Shown here: piece after piece, positions 11,415-21,862 of the stretch
How the letters are laid out: every line of letters begins with the position of its first letter
Position numbering within the stretch: position 1 is the stretch's first letter
Assembly (NCBI GenBank): GCA_038277395.1
Contig: CM076192.1
Location: 49,027,119-49,091,118 of the forward strand
DNA length: 64,000 nucleotides
Direction of reading: 5' to 3'
From: Dryocosmus kuriphilus
Taxonomy: Eukaryota > Arthropoda > Insecta > Hymenoptera > Cynipidae
Notes under the pieces: model-generated
What the model was told of the DNA's origin: nothing
The model's database searches: none
What the model saw: only the letters and a program-made list of their open reading frames with translations
Position numbers and translations under genes: made by a program

Positions 11415-12231
11415 GGGGAGAGTGCCCTCAACTGGATAGGTTCCTTAACTGAATAATACGTAAAAATAACATTATATTTGAATTAAATGAAGTGTAGTAT
11501 TTTTCATAAGTAACATTATTAAAAAGAGATTGTACCATAACGTGTTTTACCACTTACTTACCCTTATTAAATACAAAAATGCTTAAAATGTGTTTTCTGC
11601 ATGGCAAAGTAACTTTTATCCTCTGGTAATTTTTCAATTTTTAGTGAGATACAGTTTTTTTGAATTGTTTTTTTTTTTTGGTCCTTGTATTCGCAGGATA
11701 CTTGACTTACAAAATTTCCACAGCAGGAGTCTTGTAATTTTGAGGAACAACGTAATTAATATGTTTTTATTGTCAGTGTCATGTGTCCCGATCTGGATAA
11801 TTCGGGAAAGGTTAGATTTGTATGCTGAAGTGATTTTTTTATGTTCGTACGACTAAATGTTACGAACTAAAAACTCAGAAACAAATTAACGTATACCAAC
11901 GTGTACCTTGCCTACCTAATAATAATGGTAAATGTGACAGAGGTTGGAGCCAACGTTAATACAATACGTTAATACGTTAATACTGTGACTACTGTAAAAC
12001 ACAATTATCCAGATCGTGGTCCAAGACCCTCATTCATCTGGATTAAAGTACACTGGTTCTGAAAAAGATTAATTATGGACACATATCTGATTTTATCTAC
12101 GTTACGATGCCCGTATTGTTTAAATGAATGTTTTAGCTTTAGTTTGGTACGTAATACTCTCCTTTTTTGCTTAAAATGTTTAAGTATTATGAAATCAAAA
12201 CTTCTCTTATCCAGTTCAGGGCACTTTCTCC
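11415..12231. mobile_element. TA-flanked MITE of 817 bp
   Basis: TA dinucleotides at 11413-11414 and 12232-12233 flank imperfect inverted ends of about 26 bp sharing AGTGCCCT.AACTGGATA. A TA duplication suits a Tc1/mariner-superfamily non-autonomous element. No transposase is visible inside. Confidence 0.65.
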
Positions 12232-12233
12232 TA

Positions 12234-12699
12234 TAAGAGGAACCCCCCTTCACAAGAAGGGCTCCCGTAATATTTTCATATGCATGTTATATTCATTAAA
12301 TACGTAGGAGTATTCGTGCTCAATATCCTTCCAGTTGATTACAAAGTGTTTTTTTCAACAATGCAAGTAAATGAACAATAACAGAAAATAAAAGTTATTT
12401 TAGTACTTTAGATTATAAATTTTGACCTAGTTTAGAAGTCGTAATTTAATAGTTTGTGGTGATTTAAAAACATAAGTAGTTGCTATTTCCTATAGATAAT
12501 TTTATAGACTTGAAAACAGTTACGTGATTTTTATTTAATTGTTATGTTTTTTAAAAAAGTAGTGAAAAAACGAATTTCTTAAAAATATTTTGTTTCTTCG
12601 AATTAAATCAATAAATTCTTGTTCGAAGGTAAATAATATTTGTAATTTTACAACTTTTTATATATATTTCGTTTTTTTACCTTTTTTAGTACTTTTTTC
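12234..12699. other. AT-rich stretch, nothing recognised
   Basis: No gene, RNA or repeat was identified. It separates two DNA-transposon derivatives. Confidence 0.4.
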
Positions 12700-13074
12700 C
12701 AGTGATGGGAAGTAACTAGTTAAAAGTAACTAGTTACTTTAACTAGTTACTTTTTCTTGGTAACGATGATAGTAATGAAGTTACTTTTATTAATAGGTAA
12801 CGAATTGGTAACTAGTTACATTTTTTTCAGTAACGGTAACGATAAAAATCGTTACTTTTCTCGTTACTTTTGAAATATAGTACAGAATTTTTTTATTGCA
12901 ACAATCAATATAGTTTATTGCTTCTGCAACGATTTGTTCATTTCGACTATTCGAATGGTGGCGACACTTTCAGCAACCAATCGCTGACCGGCGTTTGTGA
13001 AGCGGATTGGAGATAAACAAAATCAGCAGACGATAAGATAGGCTAGAGGAGGTATAATATTTTGTTTTTATGTA

Positions 13075-13178
13075 CAGTCATCGTTATATATGCCTTAATA
13101 TTTGTCACTAGAATTTTGCACGCATTTCAATGTAAAATCCTAGTGACAAATGTTAAGGCATATATATGAAGATGACTG
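13075..13178. mobile_element. 104-bp hairpin MITE, TA-flanked
   Basis: Nearly perfect arms of about 40 bp begin CAGTCATC and end GATGACTG. They contain TATATATGCCTTAA and TTGTCACTAG. TA lies on both sides (13073-13074 and 13179-13180). It is nested in the hAT-type element. Confidence 0.75.
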
Positions 13179-13268
13179 TAGACTAGAGAGATCCTTTTGG
13201 TCGATTTTTTTTTCGGCTAATATGACCATGTGACCAAAAGCGAAGTTCAAAGTTTCTCAGGCAGTTAA

Positions 13269-14251
13269 GGAGGAACATGCGTCGGGTAAAATCCAAGATA
13301 TTTTAATGCCCTTGAAGTATGTTGAAGTTATATTAATTCCGCGTCATTTTGCAAAATATTAGAATTTTTTACCGCCTGGTATAAAAAATATAAGCTTTTA
13401 AATTAACATTGTGTCCTATGGAACTAATCTAGGAGAATCACATAAACTGGAGATTTCTCTTCGTAAATCCAAGATTAATACTCATTACATTGAAGAATGA
13501 ACCTTCTTTGTTTCGGCAAAAATAAAATAAACATTTTCTTTTTAATTTTTAATCATCTCACATTTTTGTACATTTTTAACAAATTAAAAACTAAGATATT
13601 ATACATAAAAAATTCAGTACAATAATCAAACACTTTGATTATACGCTCTTGAAATTGGAGTCTTATTGGCTTTATTTATTTATAAATTAATTTTGAAGCT
13701 GAATAAACCAGCTGTCAACAGAAAAAACCGAGAAAACTAATGAAACGCGGCAGCGCTGCATCTTGCAGTTCCTTTGTAGTAGACGATATAGTAGACGCTC
13801 TGAACAAGGCTGCCAATGAAATCACGCTATTTCAAAAACCACCGCAGCTGATTACTACGAAATCAAGATGCCGACTTCCGCAACGTTGTCACGTTTCTTC
13901 GCATTTCTTTCTAATTTTACAATTTATAAAATGACTTATAATATTATGTTTTCGGGCAAAAAACATAAATATTATTAAGAAGCACAGTCTATATCAAAGC
14001 AAAAATTTGCGAATTAAATATAGTATTGATTTTTTAGGATAGACTTTTATAATAATTAGTATCATAATTTTTTAAAATTTTGTTTTGTAAATTGTTTAAT
14101 TATTTTTTATAGTTAATTTGTCAAATTTTGTGCAAATTTGTCTTATATTAAACTATAGAATTTTTTAATACTATTTGTGTATTTTATATCAATCTATTTA
14201 TGAACTTTTTCACAAACGCTCACATGATTCAAGAGTGGCGCATGTTCCTCC
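13269..14251. mobile_element. TTAA-flanked MITE, piggyBac-type candidate
   Basis: TTAA at 13265-13268 and 14252-14255 flank inverted ends GGAGGAACATGCG and its reverse complement. A TTAA duplication is typical of piggyBac elements. The ends lack the usual CCC start, so the assignment is tentative. The interior is AT-rich; the open frame 13740-13934 shows no recognisable motif. Confidence 0.55.
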
Positions 14252-14267
14252 TTAACATGGGGAAAAG

Positions 14268-14785
14268 AATTTCAAATACAGTTAATTTTTTTATATTTCA
14301 TCGGAATCCTGTGGCTGTGTAAAATTATATTCTTTAGACTATGTTGAAAAAATATATCTAAACGAAAATACTCATTGAGTGTTTCATAAGGCGCCATTTT
14401 GAATTTTTCAAAATTTTGACAAGTGCATTACGAAATATGTTTCTTTACAATAATGCAGGCTTTTAATTGACACCTGAAAAGTTGTTATCGAGAATCAAAA
14501 AATTAATGAGTTTAAAAAAAAATACTTGTGAAGCAATCTTGAATTTTTTCAAAACTTTGAGTTTTCATTGTCATCACATTCTCTCTAATAAATACATATG
14601 CCTGTTGTAAGAATTTGACGAGATTTTGTTACTGTAATTTTGGTTCAAATTTAGGCCTTTTGTAAATTAAAAAAAAAAAATTGTTTAGATATACTTTTTG
14701 AACATAGTCTAAAAATCATAATTGTACACAGCCAAAGGATTCCAATGAAATATAAAAAAATTAACTGCATTTGAAATTTTACAGT
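14268..14785. repeat. inverted repeat with about 100-bp arms inside the hAT-type element
   Basis: The arms at about 14268-14376 and 14680-14782 share, in reverse complement, blocks around AGTTAATTTTTTTATATTTC, GGCTGTGTA and AGACTATGTT. The loop is about 300 bp and AT-rich. The family is not identified. Confidence 0.65.
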
Positions 14786-15132
14786 ACTTTTCACAGGTAA
14801 AAATAAGCGTTAATTATCATTTTTCTTACTATATGTTTCTAGTATTTCTAAAATATAAAAGGAACGAAAAAAGTAACGATAGTTACTTTTTTTTTGAAAA
14901 AGTAACTGAGAAAAAGTTATATTTTAAAAAGGTAACGATATCAGTAACTAGTTACTTTTTTCGTGATGTAACGGTAACGGTAACTAGTTCCTTTTAAAAA
15001 GTAACTTACCCATCACTGCTTTTTCATACTCGGCCTTATATAATGCTTATTTAACGATTTATAGTTTATTTCCCATGAATAATGTGCTTTAAGGGTACAT
15101 ACCATTTAAATGGTATGAACAAAATTTGTCTA

Positions 15133-15231
15133 TTCGTACCACTATTGACAGGAATTGTTTGTAATTTTTTAAATCCTCGGAAATCCTTCTTCCCCTTTTC
15201 AGCTCCCACAATCCCTGTCAATAGTGATACG
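15133..15231. repeat. 20-bp inverted repeat with a 59-bp loop
   Basis: TTCGTACCACTATTGACAGG at 15133-15152 pairs with 15212-15231, with one mismatch in 20. It may be the core of a very small inverted-repeat element; no clear flanking duplication is visible. Confidence 0.5.
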
Positions 15232-15339
15232 AATATCTGTGCTGCATTTTTTAAACAATGTACTATGAGTATTGAATACGTTTGATCAGTATATCAAATA
15301 TTAAATAAAATTATTTTTTTATACTTTTTAAAAGGGGCT

Positions 15340-15366
15340 CGTCTTATAAAGCCGGGTTTATAAGAC
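15340..15366. repeat. short perfect hairpin
   Basis: GTCTTATAAA and TTTATAAGAC flank a 6-base GC-rich loop. No associated gene was found. Confidence 0.5.
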
Positions 15367-15500
15367 AGACCATTTGACATATTTTGTTCAACATCCAAGT
15401 TTATTACCTGTTAAAGATTTTGTGAACTTTTAAGCACATGAAATTTATAAAACAAACAACAAAGTACAATTGTGTAAGGATGGTAATAAGTGTTGATCTA

Positions 15501-15950
15501 CTAGTCTATATTATTGAAGAATTTTAATAGCTTTCGCCCCGACGACTCGAATTTTTCTAAAAGTTTATTTTGACATTCAAAAAATGTAGCAAGGAAATTT
15601 TCTTGATCGATCATGTTTATTTTCTCTTCAATTCTTTTCATCACGCGTTTGACCTTTCTAATGCCAATATTTACATCTGTGATTTTGTTGTTTAAAATTT
15701 TAATTTTGAAGTTCATAACGGATTTGTTAAATTTATTCACGCAAAAGGAGTGTACAAAATTAATTTTTGGTTTACTATTAATAATATGAGCTGGAAGAAT
15801 ACCTTTGGTGCGACATCTGAGAAGAAAACGATTCTGATTACATAGTTGTGCCAATTTTTTACCGTTATGAATACAATTATGTAATTCTTTGATGGTGTCT
15901 TTTCCGTATTTGGATCTAATATCTTTAAAATTTTTTTTACACTCACACAC
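15501..15950 (-). pseudogene. PLE polyprotein, N-terminal fragment
   Basis: A 149-residue open frame. The middle reads NRFLLRCRTKGILPAHIIN, resembling the helical N-terminal region before the reverse transcriptase of Penelope-like proteins (a few-residue run, then a G(I/V)xP motif). A long Lys-rich helical stretch (KIKILNNKITDVNIGIRKV) follows. The last 15 codons fall in the 79-bp repeat that normally belongs to the element's 3' end, so the fragment is chimeric and stops early. No reverse transcriptase motif is present. The family assignment is by resemblance only. Confidence 0.55.
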
Positions 15951-16131
15951 TCTCGATCACATGTTTGATTTTTCTAATGCCAAAATGTTAGACATTGAAA
16001 CTAATTATAAAAAGCGTATTTTCAAAGAAATGTTTCTAATTATCAAACATACAAAATCTGTAAACAAACGATCCGATACTGATTTTCTTAGCGATTTATA
16101 TTTGAATTTGATTGTAATGACTAATAAGTAA
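15946..16131 (+). pseudogene. PLE polyprotein, C-terminal end (GIY-YIG endonuclease tail)
   Basis: From about 15946 to the stop TAA at 16129-16131 the plus strand reads H..DHMFDFSNAKMLDIE, then KKRIFKEMFLIIKH, then SDTDFLSDLY. This resembles the conserved tail of the Penelope GIY-YIG endonuclease (an H.FDF.NAK.LD block and a Glu-Met pair). The catalytic GIY and YIG motifs would lie upstream and are absent. An upstream ATG at 15889 is in sequence of the opposite fragment and is not the real start. Confidence 0.6.
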
Positions 16132-16518
16132 ACACCTTCGACAATTTAAATTTCAACCGTTTTACCGCCATTAAATATGCACGCAACATGGTGTCTTCTA
16201 CGTAACCATTCTCGACTTCGACCACTCAGCTTATAACCTCACTCCTGGGCATGAGGTTCGTACTAATGAGACGAAAATGTCAAAATTAATAAGTTTACAC
16301 AATACTAGTAATTGCTACACCATGCCCAGGAGTGGCATTTTAATACTCTACACATTTTAATACTATACAGATTTTAATCTTCAAAAAATCAGACAATATC
16401 TGAATATTTGTAAGTACCTCGATTGCTATATTATAATGTATAAAACCTCACTTCTTGTCATATATATAATGTATCCATATATTACGCCTTTACAGTATAT
16501 GTATATCCATTTAAAACA

Positions 16519-16548
16519 CTGATGAGGCCTGACGTCGTCGGGGCGAAA
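16519..16548 (+). ncRNA. hammerhead-ribozyme-like core in the PLE terminal repeat
   Basis: CTGATGA (16519-16525) and CGAAA (16544-16548) are separated by 18 bases. Together with the closing C these can form stem II with pairs C-G, C-G, T-G, G-C, A-T, C-G above a 3-base loop, with one G-G mismatch near the base. Penelope-like elements are known to carry hammerhead ribozymes in their terminal repeats. I could not place stems I and III or the cleavage site, so self-cleavage is not shown. Confidence 0.45.
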
Positions 16549-16654
16549 GCTATTAAAATTCTTCAATAATATAGACTAGTAGATCAACACTTATTACCAT
16601 CCTTACACAATTTAACCTACGCTAGTCAAAAACAGCAAAACATCGCAATCGTAA

Positions 16655-17850
16655 ACAAAGTACAATGTTAGCAATCGCTTTTATTCCTGAAGTTACATAA
16701 GATTGAAAATTTTTGGAAAATATGAAAGCAGTCTTATACATCTTTCCCCTATGCTCTATTTCCTCATCTTCATGCTACGAAGAAGCATTTGATATGTAGG
16801 AATACAGAAAAATGATAATGATAAGGTGAGTAGACAATGTAACAAACGAAGTATTAAACATGGTCTGGACTCATTTCCATTCCCATTGAAAAGCTCGAGG
16901 TTTGCAGAGGACTCAAACAGTCGAAGAGCTATGTGGATGTAGGGCTCACTTGAAAGTTGGAGGCTCGTGATGGAGGACTCGGTTAATTTTAACGAAGCGA
17001 CTCGATGTCATCGTTGGGAGACCAGGAAACTCGAACCAGCCCGGATATAAGGGGTTAACGAGTGCGATGCTAGGACCGCCTGGAATGGGGAGGCTTCCCA
17101 GCTTTGCCATCATTCCCATTCCCCGGATGGGTGGATGGTCGGATTTTCACATCGCCGGGACGTACGTGTCACTGCGTCCCTGGCGGCGCGGCGTCGTTAC
17201 GAGGGCCGCGACGTTCAGAACGTCGACGTTGGCGGCAGGCGGACGAAAGCACCACGAAAGCACGGCTTGGCGAGAGGATGAACAAGTACTACCGGCACCA
17301 TCAGCACCAACAGTGCTTTCGTGTTGGAGCCACGAAATCAGAGTGGCAGCGCACAGTGAACCAGAATCCAGAAAAGCTGAAAGAATTACTTGCAAACAAA
17401 AATTTGCATTAAGATATTTTAAAAATTGTTTGAAGAAACTGAAGCCATAAAAAATGGAACAAAAAAGTTGTATATTTTTTGTGTTTTTTATCCCTTTAGA
17501 GTAAACTCCAAAGTATCGTTTTTGATACGTAGGCGGGACAAAGCAGTGCAAACTTTTTGTAATTTTAAAATTAATATAATATTCATAGCTAAAATAAATT
17601 GCATGCGATATGTTTTGACATGTGAACAGCAATTTATTTTAACTATAATAAAAAATACTTATTACAATCTCTCCTTTAAATCGTAACAACATTATTTATT
17701 AATTTTTTACGAGTAATTGCTTTTCAAAGGGCTGATCCCCCAATTTATGTTTCCTAAGGAGTTATCACAAGGCCTGCAAGACAACAGCTCGTAATTAAAA
17801 AGGAAATAATATAAAAAACGAACAGCGATATTAGTTTGCACTTTTGTATA
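16655..17850. other. unique stretch with a GC-rich island, no supported gene
   Basis: The region 16880-17420 is much richer in C and G than its surroundings and contains many CpG. Frames are open on both strands (17067-17450 and 17104-17412 plus, 17147-17632 minus), so none can be preferred and no domain is visible. An untranslated exon or promoter of a host gene is possible. Confidence 0.4.
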
Positions 17851-17975
17851 CAAAAATTGGTTTTACACGTCGAAAACATTTAATTTTCCGCCCAAACTAC
17901 GCGAGACACGGGAAAAATGTGAAGAAACAAAGCTTTTTGTCTCAAAAAGATCTACAAATTTGCTTCGTCATAGCA
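17850..17975 (+). repeat. family A internal fragment, copy A2
   Basis: One degenerate unit of the family A minisatellite, recognised by TTTTCCGCCCAAACTACGCG, GGGAAAAATG and AGATCTACAAATTTGCTTCG blocks in the usual order. No element ends are present. Confidence 0.6.
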
Positions 17976-18014
17976 TCAATAGGTACCACGTGAAAATTCA
18001 ACAAAATTTTATGT

Positions 18015-18302
18015 TCATCCATAATAATATAATTTAAAAGCTTGAAAATTGACAAAGTTATCTTCTCTCACTAAGTTAATGTGACTGCCCATGTCTGTAA
18101 ATGCTAAAGTTTTCACATTTCTAATCTCAATCGCTTTAAGTAGTTCAGATTTCTTTCCTGTACTAACTATGTTGACATCGGTTCTCGAGTTACCACTTTG
18201 GTTTTCTTTTTTACAATCAGCAGCGATATGACCGAACTCGTTACATTTGAAACATTTCGCACCACGGCTTTTATATTTACATTCTTGAGATTGGTGTAAC
18301 AA
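18015..18302 (-). pseudogene. LTR-retrotransposon gag zinc knuckle and protease start
   Basis: The minus strand encodes CFKCNEFGHIAADC, a CX2CX4HX4C zinc knuckle as in retroelement Gag. About 40 residues later comes AFTDMGSHINLV, which resembles the D-T/S-G active-site region of a retroviral-type aspartic protease (here DMGS, with Thr replaced by Met). The frame stops soon after. This order suits a Ty3/Gypsy-like gag-pol relic. No LTRs or reverse transcriptase were found nearby. Confidence 0.6.
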
Positions 18303-18420
18303 GGCAGATCTATCGTTCTAATTGTCTTTGCCGTCTCGTCTGTGACTTCTTTTTTTATTTGTTTATCTTTAGAAAAATATTGATTTTTATTAACATTTCA
18401 TCTCATTTTCTCTTACAGAG

Positions 18421-19129
18421 ACATTAGTTTCGCTTACAAACTTATAGCACCGTAAAGACTCACCTCATTATTTGTACCATCATTAATACCATTAATTACA
18501 TATTCAAACATGGCTTCAATCTCAATTTTATCCCGTGATACATGTTCGCACATATTATTATAAAATACACTTGATCACATTCAATTTCTTTAATTTTGTA
18601 CTGAAAGTCATATTAGTATGAAATGGGGTCGTCGCATGAATTTTAGGTAATATATTTTTTAAATACTGCAAAACATTCTGAACATTTTAGTGCATAAAAA
18701 ATTTTTTGTGAATACTTCATTGTCTAGAAAATAAATGTTTAAGAAAAGTATCGAAATTCCTATTCAAAAAGTCTGTGACCTTGAAACGTCACTTCCTAAA
18801 AAGCGCGTAACCAATCAGAATAATTATCCATTGACTAACGAAGTATCTAGCAGACAGCTGGCGAAAATTTAATTTACAATTTCCAACAGAGATATTTATT
18901 TACCTAAAATTGTCGAAAAGCAGCAGCCAGTCGTAGCCAAGTTTCACTAAAAAATGCAATTTTGCTTAAAATAAAAAATCTAAAAAAAGACAGTAATAAA
19001 TAATATCTTTCGAGTGCGCAAGAATGAAATGTTTCCAAAGAAAATCTCAAATTTTTGTCAAACATATGTTCGGAATCACGAGCACACGTTAGTCGGGTTT
19101 CTTTCGAGTTACATTTCACAAGTATAATA
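18421..19129. other. AT-rich stretch, no supported gene
   Basis: Nothing recognised beyond short frames. It lies between the retrotransposon relic and a THAP fragment. Confidence 0.35.
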
Positions 19130-19290
19130 ATGGCACCCTCTTAAAAAAAATGCTTTGTACCTGATTGCAACTGCAATAGCAAAGACGATCCACAGAAAAT
19201 ATTTGTAAGGCTGCCTATGGGCGCAGAAGTGAGAAAGAAATGGGCCGAAGCCGTCACCATCCGCATGTCGACTTTTGGCATATTCGCACT
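19130..19290 (+). pseudogene. THAP zinc-finger domain fragment
   Basis: ATG at 19130 opens MAPS, then TAA at 19142-19144 interrupts, then the same frame continues KKCFVPDCNC, followed by KIFVRLPMGAEVRKKWAEA. Spacing and residues match the start of a THAP DNA-binding domain (first Cys pair CX4C, an F-x-R-x-P segment, R-x-x-W). The second metal-binding pair (C..H) is not seen. THAP domains occur in host regulators and in P-element and Kolobok-type transposases; which one this comes from cannot be told. Confidence 0.55.
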
Positions 19291-20008
19291 GTCACACTTT
19301 ACAAAGCCGGGTTTTAGTGAAATTCTAGGCATTTTGAAATCTTTTAGGCCCTTCCTTTTACTTTCAAAACACGTTTAAGATAATAAACCTTACAATAGGT
19401 TATGTTTACTGTTTTTACACATGGTTTACACATTCAATCGCTAGCGGCCATATTATATTCCCTCACCAAGCGGACAACCGCGCTATTCAGAATGAAGTAC
19501 TTCCGACAATCCGCTCAACTAATCAGATTTTCCCGCAAAAATTCAAAAATGATACTTTTGAAACATTAGAAAAAAATTTTAACTGGACTGAATTGAGAAA
19601 AACTTTCCTTCCGTAGTTACATTATTTATTTGATGTTCTTTTGATTTTACTAGGAAAAAAAAATATTTGAAAATATGCAACAACCCCATTGCGCACTTGT
19701 CACTTTTGTAGAAAATTCTTTGAGAAGTGCTTCCTTTAACTTAACCCAGGATACTATAATCCTAAATCACTTTGAACAAAAAGTTTAGCAAGTCCCTTTG
19801 ACGACTTTTTGGCTAAAATAACTTTCTGCATGTCTTCCTATCAGAAGAGTGTTGCAGAATCCTCAAAATCCGCGACCCATCTTTCAGTCGGAAAATTGTC
19901 GTTATACCATTAAATTCTCTTATAGTCTCCTCGATGTCCCGAAAACCTACAATAAATTTAACTTTTTTCCTTGCTTTGCAAATTACCTAAATCATATCTT
20001 TAACTTAC
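19291..20008. other. AT-rich stretch, no supported gene
   Basis: No domain or repeat recognised. It lies between two coding relics on opposite strands. Confidence 0.35.
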
Positions 20009-20333
20009 ATCTACGCCTTCATTTACATTACTACCTTCTTTATTTTCAGCTTCCTCTGAACTATCAACGTCATCTGCTGTGTCACTGTCATTGGTTGTGA
20101 TACCAAAGAGTTGATATATATCAAGGAATTTATCATTTTCTGTCTGACTTTTTCCTTGGTATTAAGTCTCCTGTAATAAATCTAGCAGTATAATCCATCT
20201 TAGATCGAAATTCATCAGAGTTGGCATCAATTTTAAACCCCAAAAATTCGCGTAATTTATTCTTAATTCACCTATCTCCTTCTTCTACAAAAATTAGGTT
20301 ACATAAAACACCTGTCCACTTACGCAAAGCCAT
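20009..20333 (-). pseudogene. unrecognised decayed coding exon with acidic tail
   Basis: From ATG at 20333 the minus strand reads MALRKWTGVLCNLIFVEEGDR, a TGA (probably once Trp), then KLREFLGFKIDANSDEF, then MDYTARFITGDLIPRKKSDR. After a frameshift it continues NDKFLDIYQLFGITTNDSD and a Glu/Asp-rich tail. The open frame runs into GTAAGT (reverse complement at 20003-20008), a strong splice donor. The coherent sequence across a stop and a frameshift argues for a once real exon. I do not recognise the protein. Confidence 0.5.
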
Positions 20334-20841
20334 CTTTATCACTGTCTAATCATCTCAATTTGTGCTAAATTCTCCATTTTAATCCTTTTCAGTATTTTTC
20401 AAAACAAAAATCTAAATACTTACAAAACACATTCCTCTTAAAAATATCGCATCTTGAGTCATATTATTTATGTCTTAAATCATCTTAAGTTCTTTTAATT
20501 TGATATTTTACACAAACAACATAAAAATGTAAACAAGAAAATACTGACAATACAATACAATCGCTTTTCCCTCGTATTGACGCAACTACACAACGCGTCA
20601 ATCGATAAACACCTGTTCTTCCTTACCGTAGTATCTTTTTTCTCATCTTCGTTTGCACCAAAATTTGTCTTCTCAAAATATCCAAACACGACAAATATGT
20701 CGGATTTACTACCTTTGTTCTTTATTTGTAGATTCAAAATTACTTCTCGTTCCTATGTCTGTCTTTACACCTTGCTTTTCGCAGGAAAATAGTTCACCCT
20801 CTTTTGCCGTCTTCGTCTTTTCTAAAGACGGCTGCTTCCTC
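20334..20841. other. AT-rich stretch, no supported gene
   Basis: Overlapping short frames lie on both strands at 20495-20850. None shows a domain. Confidence 0.35.
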
Positions 20842-20886
20842 CCCGTATAGAAAAAGCCCCACTTGGCCCCACTACAACTAGGGTGC

Positions 20887-21180
20887 TAGTCGGGGGCTAG
20901 TCGGTGTTTTTTGTGTTTAAAAATCCTAATCGGGGGCTGATAGGGGCAGGTCGGGCAATTTAAAAAGAATTGATTACGTACGCGCGGCTATTTTCTGTCA
21001 TCATTTCTAAGTAGGTTCTAGTCGGGAACTGGTCGGTGGCTAGTTGGTGTTTTTTGCTCGAAAATCCTAATCGGGGGCTGGTCGGGGACAAGTCGGGCTA
21101 TTTAAAAATAATTAATTACGTACGCGGCTATTTTCCGTCAACATTCCTAGGCGGGTTCTAATCGGGCACTGGTCGGCGAC
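20887..21180. repeat. tandem subterminal repeat, about 130-bp unit, two units
   Basis: Two consecutive units carry the same order of blocks: CTAGTCGGG, GGTGTTTTTTG, AATCCTAATCGGGGGCTG, then a TTACGTACGCG and CGGCTATTTT block. They start near 20887 and 21016. Confidence 0.65.
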
Positions 21181-21715
21181 TTGACTTAAATTTTAGCTCC
21201 ATTTTTCACTTCAAAAAAAGAGTAATTTCGATTTTAAAATTGTAATAATTTCAGAAAATGAAGCTGGCTTGTTGTGAAGTTAGATTCTTTTATATTTCAG
21301 AAAATCCAATATTTTAAGCATATATCCAAGTTTGCATTGAAAATTCGAATTAAGGACTGTCAGCTCGAGTGAAATCATTAAAATAAGAAGCTGAATTTCT
21401 TTTATATTGGATTTTATTACACGAGAAATCATTAGGTCATTTTAATAATGTGCAGTAACGTATACAAAAATGTAAAACAGATGTTTGTTTTAACATATTA
21501 TTCTTCATAAAAAAGATCATTGAATATATTTTTTTTTAGTTCAGTGGAGCATGCCAGCGACAAAATATCTTACTCTACCATTCTGTTTTACAAATGACAT
21601 TCTTACCAGCTTATTCTTAATTGTAATTACTTGTTGAGTTACAACTGTTTTTTATGTTTTACTTTTCAGTTCATACATTTGCAATTTACTTGAATCCATC
21701 CAGTCAGGGTTCAAG

Positions 21716-21862
21716 GGGCTTGCAGGGGAGAAGTACCAGGAAGCTCCGCTAGATGGCAAATAGACTCGGCTCCCGCAAGCAAGGAGAAACGCCGGGTCTA
21801 TAAAGGCGGCACGTTTCCATGAGTAGGCACTTCCTTCGAGCTTCGGTTCAGGGAGTGTTACT
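21716..21862 (+). promoter_or_regulatory. promoter-like module shared with 31963-32100
   Basis: This module recurs at 31963-32100 in a related element. Blocks conserved in order are CCGCTAGATGGC, TATAAAGGCGG.ACGTT and GAGCTTCGGTTC. The first resembles a CTCF-type insulator motif and the second contains a TATA box. Function is inferred only from these motifs and from their conservation. Confidence 0.4.

Larger units (their letters stand above)
12700..15018. mobile_element. non-autonomous hAT-type element
   Basis: The left end CAGTGATGGGAAGTAACTAG and the right end (reverse complement CAGTGATGGGTAAGTTACTT) match the CAGTG start common in hAT elements. Both ends carry many subterminal GTAAC/GTTAC and AACTAGTTAC motifs. 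The flanking 8 bases, CTTTTTTC and CTTTTTCA, are similar but not identical, so the target duplication is only approximate. No transposase remains; the 2.3-kb interior is taken up by three smaller inverted-repeat elements. Confidence 0.78.
15471..16653. mobile_element. rearranged Penelope-like element (PLE)
   Basis: Two coding fragments typical of Penelope-like retroelements lie head to head: an N-terminal piece on the minus strand and a C-terminal piece on the plus strand. The reverse transcriptase core between them is missing. Both halves end outward in the same perfect 79-bp sequence in inverted orientation (15468-15546 and 16534-16612). A 12-base direct repeat ACAAAGTACAAT at 15459-15470 and near 16655-16666 may be the target duplication. 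PLE copies are known for terminal repeats in direct or inverted orientation and for 5' truncation. Confidence 0.68.

Noticed and set aside
17067..17632. Frames of 127, 102 and 161 codons in a GC-rich island
   Set aside because: Mutually overlapping on both strands with no recognisable motif; recorded only as a GC-rich segment.
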